This document shows positions 49,270 to 58,885 of a stretch of DNA of 64,000 bases, one piece after another. Numbering within the stretch: position 1 is the first letter of the stretch; each line of letters starts with the position of its first letter. Source of the stretch: Aestuariivita sp. (lineage in GTDB: Bacteria; Pseudomonadota; Alphaproteobacteria; Rhodobacterales; Rhodobacteraceae); NCBI RefSeq assembly GCF_021404545.1, contig NZ_JAAWWD010000037.1:1-64000 (forward strand), given 5' to 3'. The notes under the pieces were generated by a model, which was not told where the DNA came from, searched no databases, and saw only the letters and a list, made by a program, of their open reading frames with translations. Both the position numbers and the translations under genes were made by a program.

Positions 49270-52200
49270 TTAATGAAAATCCCGCGATTTGGGGATGACG
49301 CGGACACTGCGCGGATGTCCTCTGATCCCGACTTGAGCGGGCAGGGGGTGGGTCGGATGATCGCCGCGCGTGGTGATCGTGGGGCAGGGCGCGTCCGACA
49401 GGCTTGCCAAGCGGTCGCTGCGATCTTGCAGATCATCGGCGACGACATGGATAACGCGGCCATCGGTCTGAACCCGTCCCCGCACGACCAACAGCCTGGC
49501 GGACATGATCGTCGCGCGATAGGCCGTGAACATCTTTGGCCAGATCACAAGGTTCGCGACGCCGGTCTCGTCCTCCAGCGTGATAAAGCAGACGCCCTTC
49601 GCGCTCCCGGGTTTTTGTCTGACCAGCACGAGCCCGGCGAGGCAAACGCGGTGCCCATGGCGCAGGCAGGGCAAATCGGAGGCGGCGGCAAAGCCCTGGG
49701 CGCGCAGACTGGTGCGATAGAATGACATCGGGTGCGCCTTGAGAGACAGGCGCAGCGTTTGGTAATCGGCCACGACATGTTCGGCCTTTGGCATTTGAGG
49801 AAGCCGTATGTGGGGCTCAGGGCCCTGTGCTGCGGCTGAGACATGCGCAAAGATCGGCAGGGCGGGGGCGTCCTTGAGAGCCGCGACCTGCCAGAGCGCC
49901 TGCCTGCGGTCGATGCCCATACTGCGCAGCGCATCGGCGGCGGCCAGGTGACGGATCGCTTTCATATCCAAAGCCGCGCGCGCCTTGAGATCGCCCGCAC
50001 TGGTATAGGGGGTATCACGCTGGCCCATGATCCGCGACGCGGCCGTTTGCTGCAAGCCATCCACCTGACGCAGGCCCAGGCGCAGCGCAAAGCCATCCTC
50101 ACAGGGTTCAAGCGTGCAATCCCAATCGGAATAGTTGACGTCGACCGGGCGCATCTCGACCCCGTGGTCGCGGGCATCGCGCACGATCTGTGCCGGGGCG
50201 TAAAACCCCATGGGCTGCGCATTCAGCAGGGCACAGGCAAAGGCCGCGGGATAGTGGCATTTCATCCAGCTTGAGACATAGACCAGCTTGGCAAAGCTGG
50301 CCGCATGGCTTTCGGGAAACCCGTATTCGCCAAACCCCTTGATCTGGTCAAAGCAGCGCGTGGCAAATTCCGGCGCGTAACCGCGCTCGATCATGCGCCC
50401 GACCATTTTTTCCTGTAGGGTTCCAATGGTGCCGCGCGACCGAAAGGTTGCCATGGCACGCCGCAGCTCGTTGTTTTCGGCGGGGGTAAAGCAGGCGGCA
50501 TCCATGGCGATCTTCATGGCCTGTTCCTGAAAGATCGGAACACCCAAGGTACGGTCGAGGATTTTCTCAAGCTCATCCTGCGGATGTTCTGGTCCGGGTC
50601 TGGGGTATTCGACCTCCTCGATCCCCTGTCTGCGCCGCAGATAGGGATGCACCATGTCGCCCTGAATGGGGCCGGGGCGCACGATGGCGACTTCGATCAC
50701 CAGATCGTAAAACGTGCGCGGGCGCAGCTTGGGCAGCATGGCCATTTGTGCCCGGCTTTCCACCTGGAACACGCCCAGGCTGTCGCCCCGGCACAGCATG
50801 TCATAGGTGGGGCGTTGATCGTCGGGGCCGTCCTCTTCAACCGGTACGGTCGCCAGTTCCAGTCGTCGTCCGTAATGCGCGTCCAGCAGATCAAAGCATT
50901 TGGCGATACAGGTCAGCATCCCCAGGGCGAGCACATCGACCTTGAAGATCTGCAACGCGTCGATATCGTCCTTGTCCCATTCGATGAAGCTGCGCTCGGG
51001 CATTGCGCCGTTGCCGATCGGCACGATCTCGGTCAGGGGGCGTTCGGTCAGGATGAAACCGCCCACATGCTGTGACAAATGACGCGGCATGCCGATCATC
51101 TGCCGGGCCAGTGTGAGCACCTTGCGCAGGTATGGATCAGACAGATCCAGCCCGGCCTCCTTGGCGCGGCTGTCATCCACCTGGCCTTCGAAACTGCCCC
51201 ATATTGTACCGGCCAGTTTCGAGGTGATATCTTCGGACAACCCCATCGCCTTGCCGACCTCGCGAATGGCCGAACGCGGGCGATAATGGATCACCGTCGC
51301 GCACAGGCCCGCCCGGTGGCGGCCGTATTTGCGATACATGTACTGGATCACCTCTTCGCGCCGTTCATGTTCGAAATCCACGTCGATATCGGGCGGTTCG
51401 TCACGCTCTTCGGACAAAAACCGTTCAAACAGAACATTATGCTCGTTAGGGTCGACCGATGTGATGCCAAGGCAGAAACAGACCGCGGAATTGGCGGCCG
51501 ATCCGCGCCCCTGGCACAGGATCGGAGGCTGCGCCTCCTGGCGGGCAAAACGCACGATGTCGCGGATAGTCAGGAAATACCGGGCGATCTTCTTAGTCTG
51601 GATCAGCGCGAATTCCTTTTCGATTGTCTCGGTTACATGCGCCGGAGTGCCTTCGGGATAGCGCTCTGCGGCGCCCTGCCATGTCAAGCGTTCCAGCTCC
51701 TGCTGGGCCGTGCGACCGTCGGGTACGATTTCGTGGGGGTATTCGTATTTCAGATCCGTCAGCGCGAAGGTGATCCGGTCCGCAAGCGTCCGGGTTGCCG
51801 CGATGGCATGGGGCCATGCGGCAAACAGCCGACACATCTCATCTGGTGACTTGAGGTGCCGTTCGGCATTGGCCTCCAGCAGATATCCGGCCTTGGGCAC
51901 GGTGGTACCTTCGCGGATGCAGACCATCACATCCTGCAAGGGGCGCCGATCGGGCACATGATAGAGTACGTCATTGGTGGCCAGGATCGACAGGCCATGA
52001 GACCGGGCAAGCGCGTCCAGCCGATTGACCCGCGCCCTGTCATCGCCCCGATAAAGAAAGGTCGCTCCGATGTGACGGATGCCGGGCAGGGATTTTAGCA
52101 GACGCGGCAAGCCCGCCTCGAAGAGATCGAGGTTTTCCTGCGGTATCACGATCAGATGCAGCCCTTTTGCATGGGCCGCCAGCATCTCCAGCGTCAGATG

Positions 52201-52599
52201 CGTCTCGCCCTTGTCCTGCCAATGGCCGTCACTGGTCTGCATCTTACCCTTGGACAGCAGGGTGGACAGACGGGCATAGGCGGTCCGGTCCTGCGGATAC
52301 GCCAGCAGCTCGGTGCCGCACATCGTCACCAGGCGCGCCCCGATCAGGGGGCGGACACAGGCTTTTTGCGCCTCTGTATGGATCCGTACCACCCCGGCCA
52401 GCGTGTTGCGATCCGCGATGCCGATCCGGTCATATCCAAGACGGTTTGCCGTGGCGGTCAGATCAACCGCGTCAGAGGCGGCCCGCAAAAAGGAAAAGCA
52501 ACTGGCCAGGCCGAATTCCACATACCGGCTTGGCGGGTTTTGTGTGAACCCGTCCGCCTCGCCCAATGTGCGCCGCTTATGGCCTTCCTGCACAGGCAT
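49270..52599 (-). CDS. dnaE2: Error-prone DNA polymerase
   Basis: 1109 aa; YVEFGLASCFSFLRAASDAVDLTATANRLGYDRIGIADRNTLAGVVR; RGSAANSAVCFCLGIT; DIDVDFEHERREEVIQYMYRKYG. Confidence 0.97.
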   Translation of the reverse strand: MPVQEGHKRRTLGEADGFTQNPPSRYVEFGLASCFSFLRAASDAVDLTATANRLGYDRIGIADRNTLAGVVRIHTEAQKACVRPLIGARLVTMCGTELLAYPQDRTAYARLSTLLSKGKMQTSDGHWQDKGETHLTLEMLAAHAKGLHLIVIPQENLDLFEAGLPRLLKSLPGIRHIGATFLYRGDDRARVNRLDALARSHGLSILATNDVLYHVPDRRPLQDVMVCIREGTTVPKAGYLLEANAERHLKSPDEMCRLFAAWPHAIAATRTLADRITFALTDLKYEYPHEIVPDGRTAQQELERLTWQGAAERYPEGTPAHVTETIEKEFALIQTKKIARYFLTIRDIVRFARQEAQPPILCQGRGSAANSAVCFCLGITSVDPNEHNVLFERFLSEERDEPPDIDVDFEHERREEVIQYMYRKYGRHRAGLCATVIHYRPRSAIREVGKAMGLSEDITSKLAGTIWGSFEGQVDDSRAKEAGLDLSDPYLRKVLTLARQMIGMPRHLSQHVGGFILTERPLTEIVPIGNGAMPERSFIEWDKDDIDALQIFKVDVLALGMLTCIAKCFDLLDAHYGRRLELATVPVEEDGPDDQRPTYDMLCRGDSLGVFQVESRAQMAMLPKLRPRTFYDLVIEVAIVRPGPIQGDMVHPYLRRRQGIEEVEYPRPGPEHPQDELEKILDRTLGVPIFQEQAMKIAMDAACFTPAENNELRRAMATFRSRGTIGTLQEKMVGRMIERGYAPEFATRCFDQIKGFGEYGFPESHAASFAKLVYVSSWMKCHYPAAFACALLNAQPMGFYAPAQIVRDARDHGVEMRPVDVNYSDWDCTLEPCEDGFALRLGLRQVDGLQQTAASRIMGQRDTPYTSAGDLKARAALDMKAIRHLAAADALRSMGIDRRQALWQVAALKDAPALPIFAHVSAAAQGPEPHIRLPQMPKAEHVVADYQTLRLSLKAHPMSFYRTSLRAQGFAAASDLPCLRHGHRVCLAGLVLVRQKPGSAKGVCFITLEDETGVANLVIWPKMFTAYRATIMSARLLVVRGRVQTDGRVIHVVADDLQDRSDRLASLSDAPCPTITTRGDHPTHPLPAQVGIRGHPRSVRVIPKSRDFH

Positions 52600-54143
52600 C
52601 AGATGAAAAATCCATGCAGGAACCAGCGCGGTGCGCCACCTCTGCCGTCATGTAACAGCCCCTCACGATAGAGCCAGAAACGACGCCCGCCCTGAACCTC
52701 GACCTTGTAGTAATCGCGCAGCCGGGTGCTGGGACGATCCAGCCACCATTCCGGCGCGATGCGTTCGGGTCCCGCGTGGCGGGCGGATTTGTAGACCACC
52801 CGCCGCCAGCGAAACTGGGAAGGGGGCCCCTCCGGCACGGAATAGATCACGTGCACTTCCTCGGCCGGGGACAAAAGGCGCAAAGGGCGCTCGCGGGGCA
52901 ATGCGGGGGGTGCGGCGGGCGCGGCGGTCAGCGCCGGGACCCGCCCTTCGACGCGTTCGGGCTTATGGGTTTGGGTCCATGTGGGCCATGTCACCTTATC
53001 CTTGCCCAACCGGGCTGTCAGCCGATCCAGCAATCCGGCGATATCCGCGTCGCTGTCGGGTTGGCCATCAAGCCGCTCCTGCGTAAGCGAGACAGGCTCC
53101 ACCCGCGTGGCCTCCAGCGTCAGCAGATCGAAGCCAAATCCGGGATCCATCCTGACAAGCTTGCCATCGAACAGGCGCAGCATATGGGCGGGGTCGCGGC
53201 TGGCCCGGGCCGTTCCCAATTGAACGGTCCTGTATTCGCTGTCGATCCGGTAAATGGTCAGGCGCATGTGGCGGGCGCCCTGCTCGGCTTGTGCAAGCTG
53301 GGTGCAGAGGTCTTCCACAAGGCCTTTGAGATGCGGAACGGGGTCGATCACCGGTTCGGCCAGGCGCGCGCGGGCTATGAAATACGGCCGGTCCGGCGGG
53401 GCGTTCAGGGGATCGGGCGCCCGCCCCAGCGCCCGATCCAGCAGGATCAGCGGATTGCGATCCACCGCCAGATCGGCAAAGCGGCGCATCAGCGACACGC
53501 GGGGCATATCGGCCAGAGCGCCGATTGTTTTCAGGCCAAGCCGGGTCAGCAAACGGGTTGTGGCCTGATCCAGGCCAAGGGCGATCACCGGCAGCGGGGC
53601 CAGATGATGCGCCACATCCCGACCCGTGCAGATCGTGAGATCGGGGTCATACCGGGCCAGGGCCCGCGCCGCGCCGCGTGTCGGCGCCATCGCCACCCGC
53701 GCTGTCAGCCCCTGCATGGCAAACCGCTGGCATATGTCACGCAACAGCCCCGCGGGCCCGCCGAACAGATGTGCGGCCCCCGTCACATCAAGGGCCAGCC
53801 CGTCATCTGCGTCCTGTACCGTCCAGGGGCACCAGCGCCGCGTCCAATACATCAGCCGCTGCATCAAAGCGTGGTCGCCGTCCAGATCCGCAGGCTCGAC
53901 CTGCAAATCGGGATGGATCGCCTGGGCATCGACCACACGTTCACCGGGCTGCATGCCCCGCGCATGTGCCGCGTGATTGATGCTGTGAAGCACCGGACCG
54001 TGGGGGCCATCACGCGACAGCGCAACCGGCACATTATCCCCCGGACCGGTCCGATACTGGGACGTCATCCGCCTCCACCGTTCCATCGTCAGGGCGGGGA
54101 ACCAGACGAAAACGATCTGCTGTTCTGACGGCCTTTGGGTCAT
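52599..54143 (-). CDS. imuB: Y-family polymerase-like protein ImuB
   Basis: FVWFPALTMERWRRM; DADDGLALDVTGAAHLFGGPAGLLRDI; operon with imuA and dnaE2. Confidence 0.92.
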   Translation of the reverse strand: MTQRPSEQQIVFVWFPALTMERWRRMTSQYRTGPGDNVPVALSRDGPHGPVLHSINHAAHARGMQPGERVVDAQAIHPDLQVEPADLDGDHALMQRLMYWTRRWCPWTVQDADDGLALDVTGAAHLFGGPAGLLRDICQRFAMQGLTARVAMAPTRGAARALARYDPDLTICTGRDVAHHLAPLPVIALGLDQATTRLLTRLGLKTIGALADMPRVSLMRRFADLAVDRNPLILLDRALGRAPDPLNAPPDRPYFIARARLAEPVIDPVPHLKGLVEDLCTQLAQAEQGARHMRLTIYRIDSEYRTVQLGTARASRDPAHMLRLFDGKLVRMDPGFGFDLLTLEATRVEPVSLTQERLDGQPDSDADIAGLLDRLTARLGKDKVTWPTWTQTHKPERVEGRVPALTAAPAAPPALPRERPLRLLSPAEEVHVIYSVPEGPPSQFRWRRVVYKSARHAGPERIAPEWWLDRPSTRLRDYYKVEVQGGRRFWLYREGLLHDGRGGAPRWFLHGFFI

Positions 54144-54759
54144 GGCGGGCAATCCAACGCCCGGGCGGGCGCCCCCGGGCACGAAACAGTTCGGCCTCCC
54201 ATTGCGGGTGACCCGGTGAGTGGGTGTCGTGGGCGTGCGGCTCCGAGGGTATGGAGGCCACACGCCACCGCGCGCGGGCAGCACTCAACCCGCCGGGATC
54301 GCCGCTGCGGATCAGATAAACCGGCACCCCTGACCCCTCGGCCCGCAAGGCCAGCCGCTTTGTGGCAACAAAACTGAGCGCGGCCGGTCCGCCGTAAATC
54401 TCGCCAATAACAGCCGACAGACCCGCGCAGGCGGCGCCTTCTTCCATGGCCCACAGAACGTCCCTCGGGTGGCTGACCGTGACTTGCAGGACCGCATGGT
54501 CGACGCCCAAGGCGCGCAGACCCGGTGTATAAAGCTGTCCGTTTTCCTGCCGGGAGAGGTAATCCTGAACCCAAAGGATCGGCCCATCCGCATCGCGCAA
54601 TAAAGCCAGAACAAAGCCTGTGGCGGCAGGGTCGGTTGGCAAGGAGGGAAAGACATCCGTCAAAACCGGCCGCTCGGCAGGGGCGGCCAGGTTCTGTCTG
54701 GCCGATAGCTTGCGCTTTGGCAGACGCAGGATCTGCCCGTATGAAGAATCGTTTTCCAT
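54034..54759 (-). CDS. imuA: ImuA-like protein
   Basis: 241 aa ILRLPKRKLSARQNLA…GPILWVQDYLSRQENGQLYTPGLRALG; overlaps imuB. Confidence 0.88.
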   Translation of the reverse strand: MENDSSYGQILRLPKRKLSARQNLAAPAERPVLTDVFPSLPTDPAATGFVLALLRDADGPILWVQDYLSRQENGQLYTPGLRALGVDHAVLQVTVSHPRDVLWAMEEGAACAGLSAVIGEIYGGPAALSFVATKRLALRAEGSGVPVYLIRSGDPGGLSAARARWRVASIPSEPHAHDTHSPGHPQWEAELFRARGRPPGRWIARHDPKAVRTADRFRLVPRPDDGTVEADDVPVSDRSGG

Positions 54760-54773
54760 GCACGGATAGTATT

Positions 54774-54788
54774 GTTCACTCTTTGTTC
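54774..54788. promoter_or_regulatory. LexA (SOS) box of imuA-imuB-dnaE2
   Basis: GTTC-ACTCTTT-GTTC, matches alphaproteobacterial GTTC-N7-GTTC; 14 nt from imuA ATG. Confidence 0.88.
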
Positions 54789-54996
54789 TAAAAATGCCAG
54801 ACTATTTCCACCCGCCATGATCGCGTCTGTGCGATCTGTCCCGTGATGCCGAGCCCTGTTGTCGGCAAGGACTCAAACGTGGCAGGAATTACGGGCGCGC
54901 GGGATGACCGGGACGCGCCATGGGTGATATGGCTGGGGGCCAACCAGGCCTGTCAACGGGGGGGCCCATACCTGCTACCCAGACCAAGGAGCCCAT

Positions 54997-55599
54997 ATGC
55001 GACGCTACAACAGCCGCTCAGACAACGCGCTGCCGCCACGTCAGATGCCGGTCTTGGGAGCCCTGCTTTGCACCTGCCTTGCAGTCTGGGGCATGATGCC
55101 CGCATCATCCCGCGCACAGGAGGCCGATTTGCAACTCACGCCGCACTGGGAATTCGTCGCCGATACCGTCATGGGCGGTGTGTCGCGCGGCGCGCTGCGC
55201 GTCGAGACATCGCAGGGGCGCACCGCCACGCGGCTGACCGGCCAGGTGTCGCTGGATAACAATGGCGGTTTTGTCCAGATGGCGATGGATCTGGGCCCCG
55301 GGCGCGTGCTCCTGGATGCCAGCGGATATACCGGCGTTGAGATCGTGCTGCGCGGCAATGGCGAACGGTATGATCTGCGCCTGCGCACCGACGCGCTGAC
55401 CCGGCCATGGCAATCTTTTCGCACGGAGTTCCTGGCGCCGCCGGATTGGACCGCGATCCGCATCCCGTTTTCCCGGTTCGATCCGCACCGGACAGAGGTG
55501 CGGTTTGATCCCGCGCGCCTGCGCCGGGTTGGCATCCTCGCCATCGGACGGGAATTTGCGGCGGATATCTCTGTCGCTTCGATCGGGTTTTATCGTTGA
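54997..55599 (+). CDS. CIA30-family (NADH:ubiquinone oxidoreductase intermediate-associated) protein with signal peptide
   Basis: WEFVADTVMGGVSRGALRVETSQGRTATRLTGQVSLDNNGGFVQMAMDL. Confidence 0.85.
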   Translation: MRRYNSRSDNALPPRQMPVLGALLCTCLAVWGMMPASSRAQEADLQLTPHWEFVADTVMGGVSRGALRVETSQGRTATRLTGQVSLDNNGGFVQMAMDLGPGRVLLDASGYTGVEIVLRGNGERYDLRLRTDALTRPWQSFRTEFLAPPDWTAIRIPFSRFDPHRTEVRFDPARLRRVGILAIGREFAADISVASIGFYR

Positions 55600-55632
55600 T
55601 CCGGCTGGCGGCGGGTGACACGCCGCAGGGTT

Positions 55633-55974
55633 TCAACCGTCCTTTTTGTCGAACATCTCCAGTTTGAGCGCGGGCATCGCACCCATCCAGATTGCGTGAT
55701 CGCGGTGGTCCTTGAGATCGTCGCCGGTGTCGGGATGAATAAACACGGTCAGCCCCTGCCGGTTCAGCGCCAGCCACGGAATGATCTGTGCAAAGGCCTC
55801 AGGCTCAAAAGCAAGCTGGCAAGACCACATCGGGTGCGGTCCCACGGGGCGCTCATGCACGCGGCCCATCTGGGCCCCGAACCTGTCGCGCACCGCTGCA
55901 CAGAGCGCGCGGGCTGGATCGACGGAGGTGGCGTCGAAATAGACATGGGCGTGATAGCCTTTGATGGTGTCCAT
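55633..55974 (-). CDS. DOPA 4,5-dioxygenase family protein
   Basis: IKGYHAHVYFDATSVDPARAL…VGPHPMWSCQLAF…LTVFIHPDTGDDLKDHRDHAIWMG. Confidence 0.88.
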   Translation of the reverse strand: MDTIKGYHAHVYFDATSVDPARALCAAVRDRFGAQMGRVHERPVGPHPMWSCQLAFEPEAFAQIIPWLALNRQGLTVFIHPDTGDDLKDHRDHAIWMGAMPALKLEMFDKKDG

Positions 55975-56538
55975 CTGTGTCTCCTGTGCGGTCGGGCTGC
56001 CCTCACCCTAGCCGCACATCTGCTTCGTCAAAAGGCGCATGCGCGAACATCTGCTGTGCGCATCAGGCCGTGAAAGACGCGGCGCTGGCCGATAGCGGGT
56101 GTTTTCTTTCTTCGGGGATCGCTGACGACAAATCCATTCGGCCGCAACCAGGACAGGCGATCATTGGGGGTTGAACGCCTACCTCTCGCGAAAGCATTCC
56201 CGCTGTACTCCTTGTTCAGAACGCGGGACCTCTTGCCGTCATTGGCGTTCTCCCTTGCGCCCCTGAAAACGCTGCCCAGCACATCGCAAATACTGTTCCC
56301 GGCTATGGGGTTGCGGGTTTCCGGTCCGAGCTTAAGCCTTGGTCAGATCACTGATGGTCCGACTATCATAAGGCGCGGTCCGGTGGCGCGGCACCAAGGT
56401 CCGTCCCGTAATTCTTTCAAGGAATGGTCGGTGCGTGGTCTTTGCGATGAAATCTGTGCCGGAGAGGTGCGATTCTCTTTTCAAAGGAACCGGGGTCGGG
56501 CAAGAGTGGAGGTGAGCCCACCCCTGTCGGAGCGCGTG

Positions 56539-56934
56539 ATGAAATCCCTGAACCCTGCGTCAATCTCACCGCCATTTGCGCGTTATGCGCATGGGGTGGA
56601 ACTTCCGGCCGGGGCCCGCATCGTGCGCACATCCGGTCAGCTTGGGCTGGCAGCGGATGGATCGGTGCCCGAGGCTCCGTTCGATCAGGCGCAGATTTGT
56701 TTTGCAAACATTACAGCGATCCTGGCAGAGGCCCGCATGACCGCGCGGGATGTGGTGCATGTGTCCGCCTATGTGACCGACCGCGCGCATATGCAGGGCT
56801 ATATGGCGGCGCGCGATGCGTTTCTGGCAGAATGCCCGGAGGGCCATTTGCCGTCCTCGACGCTGGTGATCGTGTCGGGTTTTACCCGGCCCGAGTTCAA
56901 GGTCGAGGTCGAGGTTTGGGCCGCCGCTGACTAG
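56539..56934 (+). CDS. RidA/YjgF-family protein
   Basis: 131 aa from MKSLNPASISPPFARYAHGVELPAGARIVRTSGQLGL; C-terminal TLVIVSGFTRPEFKVEVEVWAA; start inside long ORF 56164..56934. Confidence 0.85.
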   Translation: MKSLNPASISPPFARYAHGVELPAGARIVRTSGQLGLAADGSVPEAPFDQAQICFANITAILAEARMTARDVVHVSAYVTDRAHMQGYMAARDAFLAECPEGHLPSSTLVIVSGFTRPEFKVEVEVWAAAD

Positions 56935-56957
56935 CTTGCGCCGGGTGTGGCCGGAGC

Positions 56958-57008
56958 GTTGGGGGGCCAGCCCCCCAACCCCCCCGCCGGTATTTCGAAA
57001 GAGAAGAA
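56958..57008. repeat. G-tract hairpin plus C-tract and GGTATTTCGAAAGAGAAGAAG tail
   Basis: GTTGGGGGGC-CA-GCCCCCCAAC perfect stem 56958-56979 followed by CCCCCCGCCGGTATTTCGAAAGAGAAGAAG. Confidence 0.7.
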
Positions 57009-57211
57009 GCAGGGTGGGGCGGGGCGTTTTGTGTGATCTTATCTGCCAGGCCTGCAAGGACTGTGCTGAGCGTGGTTGCGCTATCTGGTGAAGGTGTCGG
57101 CGACCGTGCGGCTGTCGCAAGAGCGGCCCGTTTCGGCGCCATGTCGCACTGGTCAAATGCTGAGCACCACGGTATCTGGCGGACACAGCGAGGATAAAAG
57201 GCGGTTGCCCC

Positions 57212-58333
57212 ATGAGCTATGAGACCCCCGGACCGGTAGAGAGTGACTGGGCGGATGCCATCTCTCCCATCGACGAGATCATCGACGAGGCGCGCAATGG
57301 GCGCATGTTTATTCTGGTCGATCACGAGGATCGCGAGAATGAGGGCGATCTGGTGATCCCCGCGCAGATGGCAACGCCGGAGGCGATCAACTTCATGGCG
57401 ACCTATGGGCGCGGGCTGATCTGTCTGAGCCTTCCGGGCGAGCGGATCGACGCGCTGGGGCTGGAGCTGATGTCGACGAATAACTCATCGCGCCATGAGA
57501 CGGCCTTTACGATTTCGATCGAGGCGCGGGAGGGGGTCTCCACCGGCATTTCCGCCCATGACCGCGCCCGGACCGTGGCAGTAGCCATCGATGCGACCAA
57601 GGGCGCGGCGGATATTGCCACGCCGGGCCATGTTTTTCCGCTGCGGGCCAAGAATGGCGGGGTGCTGGTGAGGGCAGGCCACACCGAGGCCGCGATGGAT
57701 CTGTCGCGTTTGGCCGGGCTGAACCCGTCGGGCGTGATCTGCGAGATCATGAACGAGGACGGCACCATGGCGCGGTTGCCCGATCTGGTGGGGTTTGCGC
57801 AGAAACATGGGCTGAAGATCGGCACGATCAGCGATCTGATCGCCTATCGGCGGCGGCATGACAATCTGGTCACCTTGAAGAGCGAAGAGGAGGTTACCTC
57901 GGAGTTCGGCGGGGACTGGACGTTGCGGATTTATGAGGATCAGACCCAGGGCGCTGAGCATATCGCGCTGATCAAGGGCGACATCTCGGGCGACACGCCG
58001 GTTCTGGTGCGCATGCATGCGATGGACCCGATGATGGATGTGGTCGGCCTGGGCGCGCCCGGTCGCGCGGCGGAGTTCGGCCGCGCGATGACCAAGGTCG
58101 CCGAGGCGGGACGCGGCGTCGTCGTTCTGTTGCGTGACACCCGCATGAGGCTGGACACCGATGAGGCGCGTCATCCCGCGACGTTGCGCCAATACGGGCT
58201 GGGCGCCCAGATCCTGTCGTCGCTGGGTCTGTCGCAGCTGGAGCTGTTGACCGACAGCCCCAAACCCAATGTGGTGGGGCTGGACGCTTACGGTCTCGAA
58301 ATTGTCGGCACGCGCAAAATCTCGGAGGGCTGA
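57212..58333 (+). CDS. ribB: 3,4-dihydroxy-2-butanone-4-phosphate synthase with degenerate GTP cyclohydrolase II-like C-terminal domain
   Basis: MFILVDHEDRENEGDLVIPAQMATPEAINFMATYGRGLICLSL; C-terminal domain lacks the GCH II zinc cysteines. Confidence 0.94.
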   Translation: MSYETPGPVESDWADAISPIDEIIDEARNGRMFILVDHEDRENEGDLVIPAQMATPEAINFMATYGRGLICLSLPGERIDALGLELMSTNNSSRHETAFTISIEAREGVSTGISAHDRARTVAVAIDATKGAADIATPGHVFPLRAKNGGVLVRAGHTEAAMDLSRLAGLNPSGVICEIMNEDGTMARLPDLVGFAQKHGLKIGTISDLIAYRRRHDNLVTLKSEEEVTSEFGGDWTLRIYEDQTQGAEHIALIKGDISGDTPVLVRMHAMDPMMDVVGLGAPGRAAEFGRAMTKVAEAGRGVVVLLRDTRMRLDTDEARHPATLRQYGLGAQILSSLGLSQLELLTDSPKPNVVGLDAYGLEIVGTRKISEG

Positions 58334-58336
58334 GGG

Positions 58337-58885
58337 ATGGCTGGATCGGAAACCCATTACACCCTGCCGCGCCCGGCGTTTGACAATCCGGTCAAGCTGT
58401 TGATCGTGGTTGCGCCCTATTACAAGGACATCGCGGACAATCTGGTGGCCGGCGCCAAGGCCGAGATTGAGGCGGTCGGCGGCACCTGGGAGCTGGTTGA
58501 GGTGCCCGGCGCGCTGGAGGTGCCCACGGCCATTTCGCTGGCTGACCGGCGCAGCGATTTCGATGGCTATGTGGCGCTGGGTTGTGTGATCCGAGGCGAG
58601 ACCACGCATTACGAGACGGTGTGCAATGACAGCAGCCGCGCGATCCAGCTAATGGGGTTGCAGGGGCTTTGCATCGGCAACGGGATCCTCACGGTCGAGA
58701 CCCGCGCTCAGGCAGAGGTGCGCGCTGACGCAAAGGGGCAGAACAAAGGCGGAGGGGCCGCTGCGGCCGCCTTGCATCTTGTCGCGCTGGCCCGTAAGTG
58801 GAGCGGCCAGAGCAAGGGCATCGGGTTCAAGCCTGCGGGCAGCGACCAGGGTGCCGATCAGTCGGACGGATCGTCAAACGCATGA
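58337..58885 (+). CDS. ribH: 6,7-dimethyl-8-ribityllumazine synthase
   Basis: VPGALEVPTAISL; GYVALGCVIRGETTHYETVCNDSSRAI. Confidence 0.95.
   Translation: MAGSETHYTLPRPAFDNPVKLLIVVAPYYKDIADNLVAGAKAEIEAVGGTWELVEVPGALEVPTAISLADRRSDFDGYVALGCVIRGETTHYETVCNDSSRAIQLMGLQGLCIGNGILTVETRAQAEVRADAKGQNKGGGAAAAALHLVALARKWSGQSKGIGFKPAGSDQGADQSDGSSNA

Noticed and set aside
57000-57211. Possible FMN riboswitch upstream of ribB
   Set aside because: Searched by eye for the conserved AGGG…GGGGYGAAAUUCCC / CCGACCGG RFN-element blocks; not present
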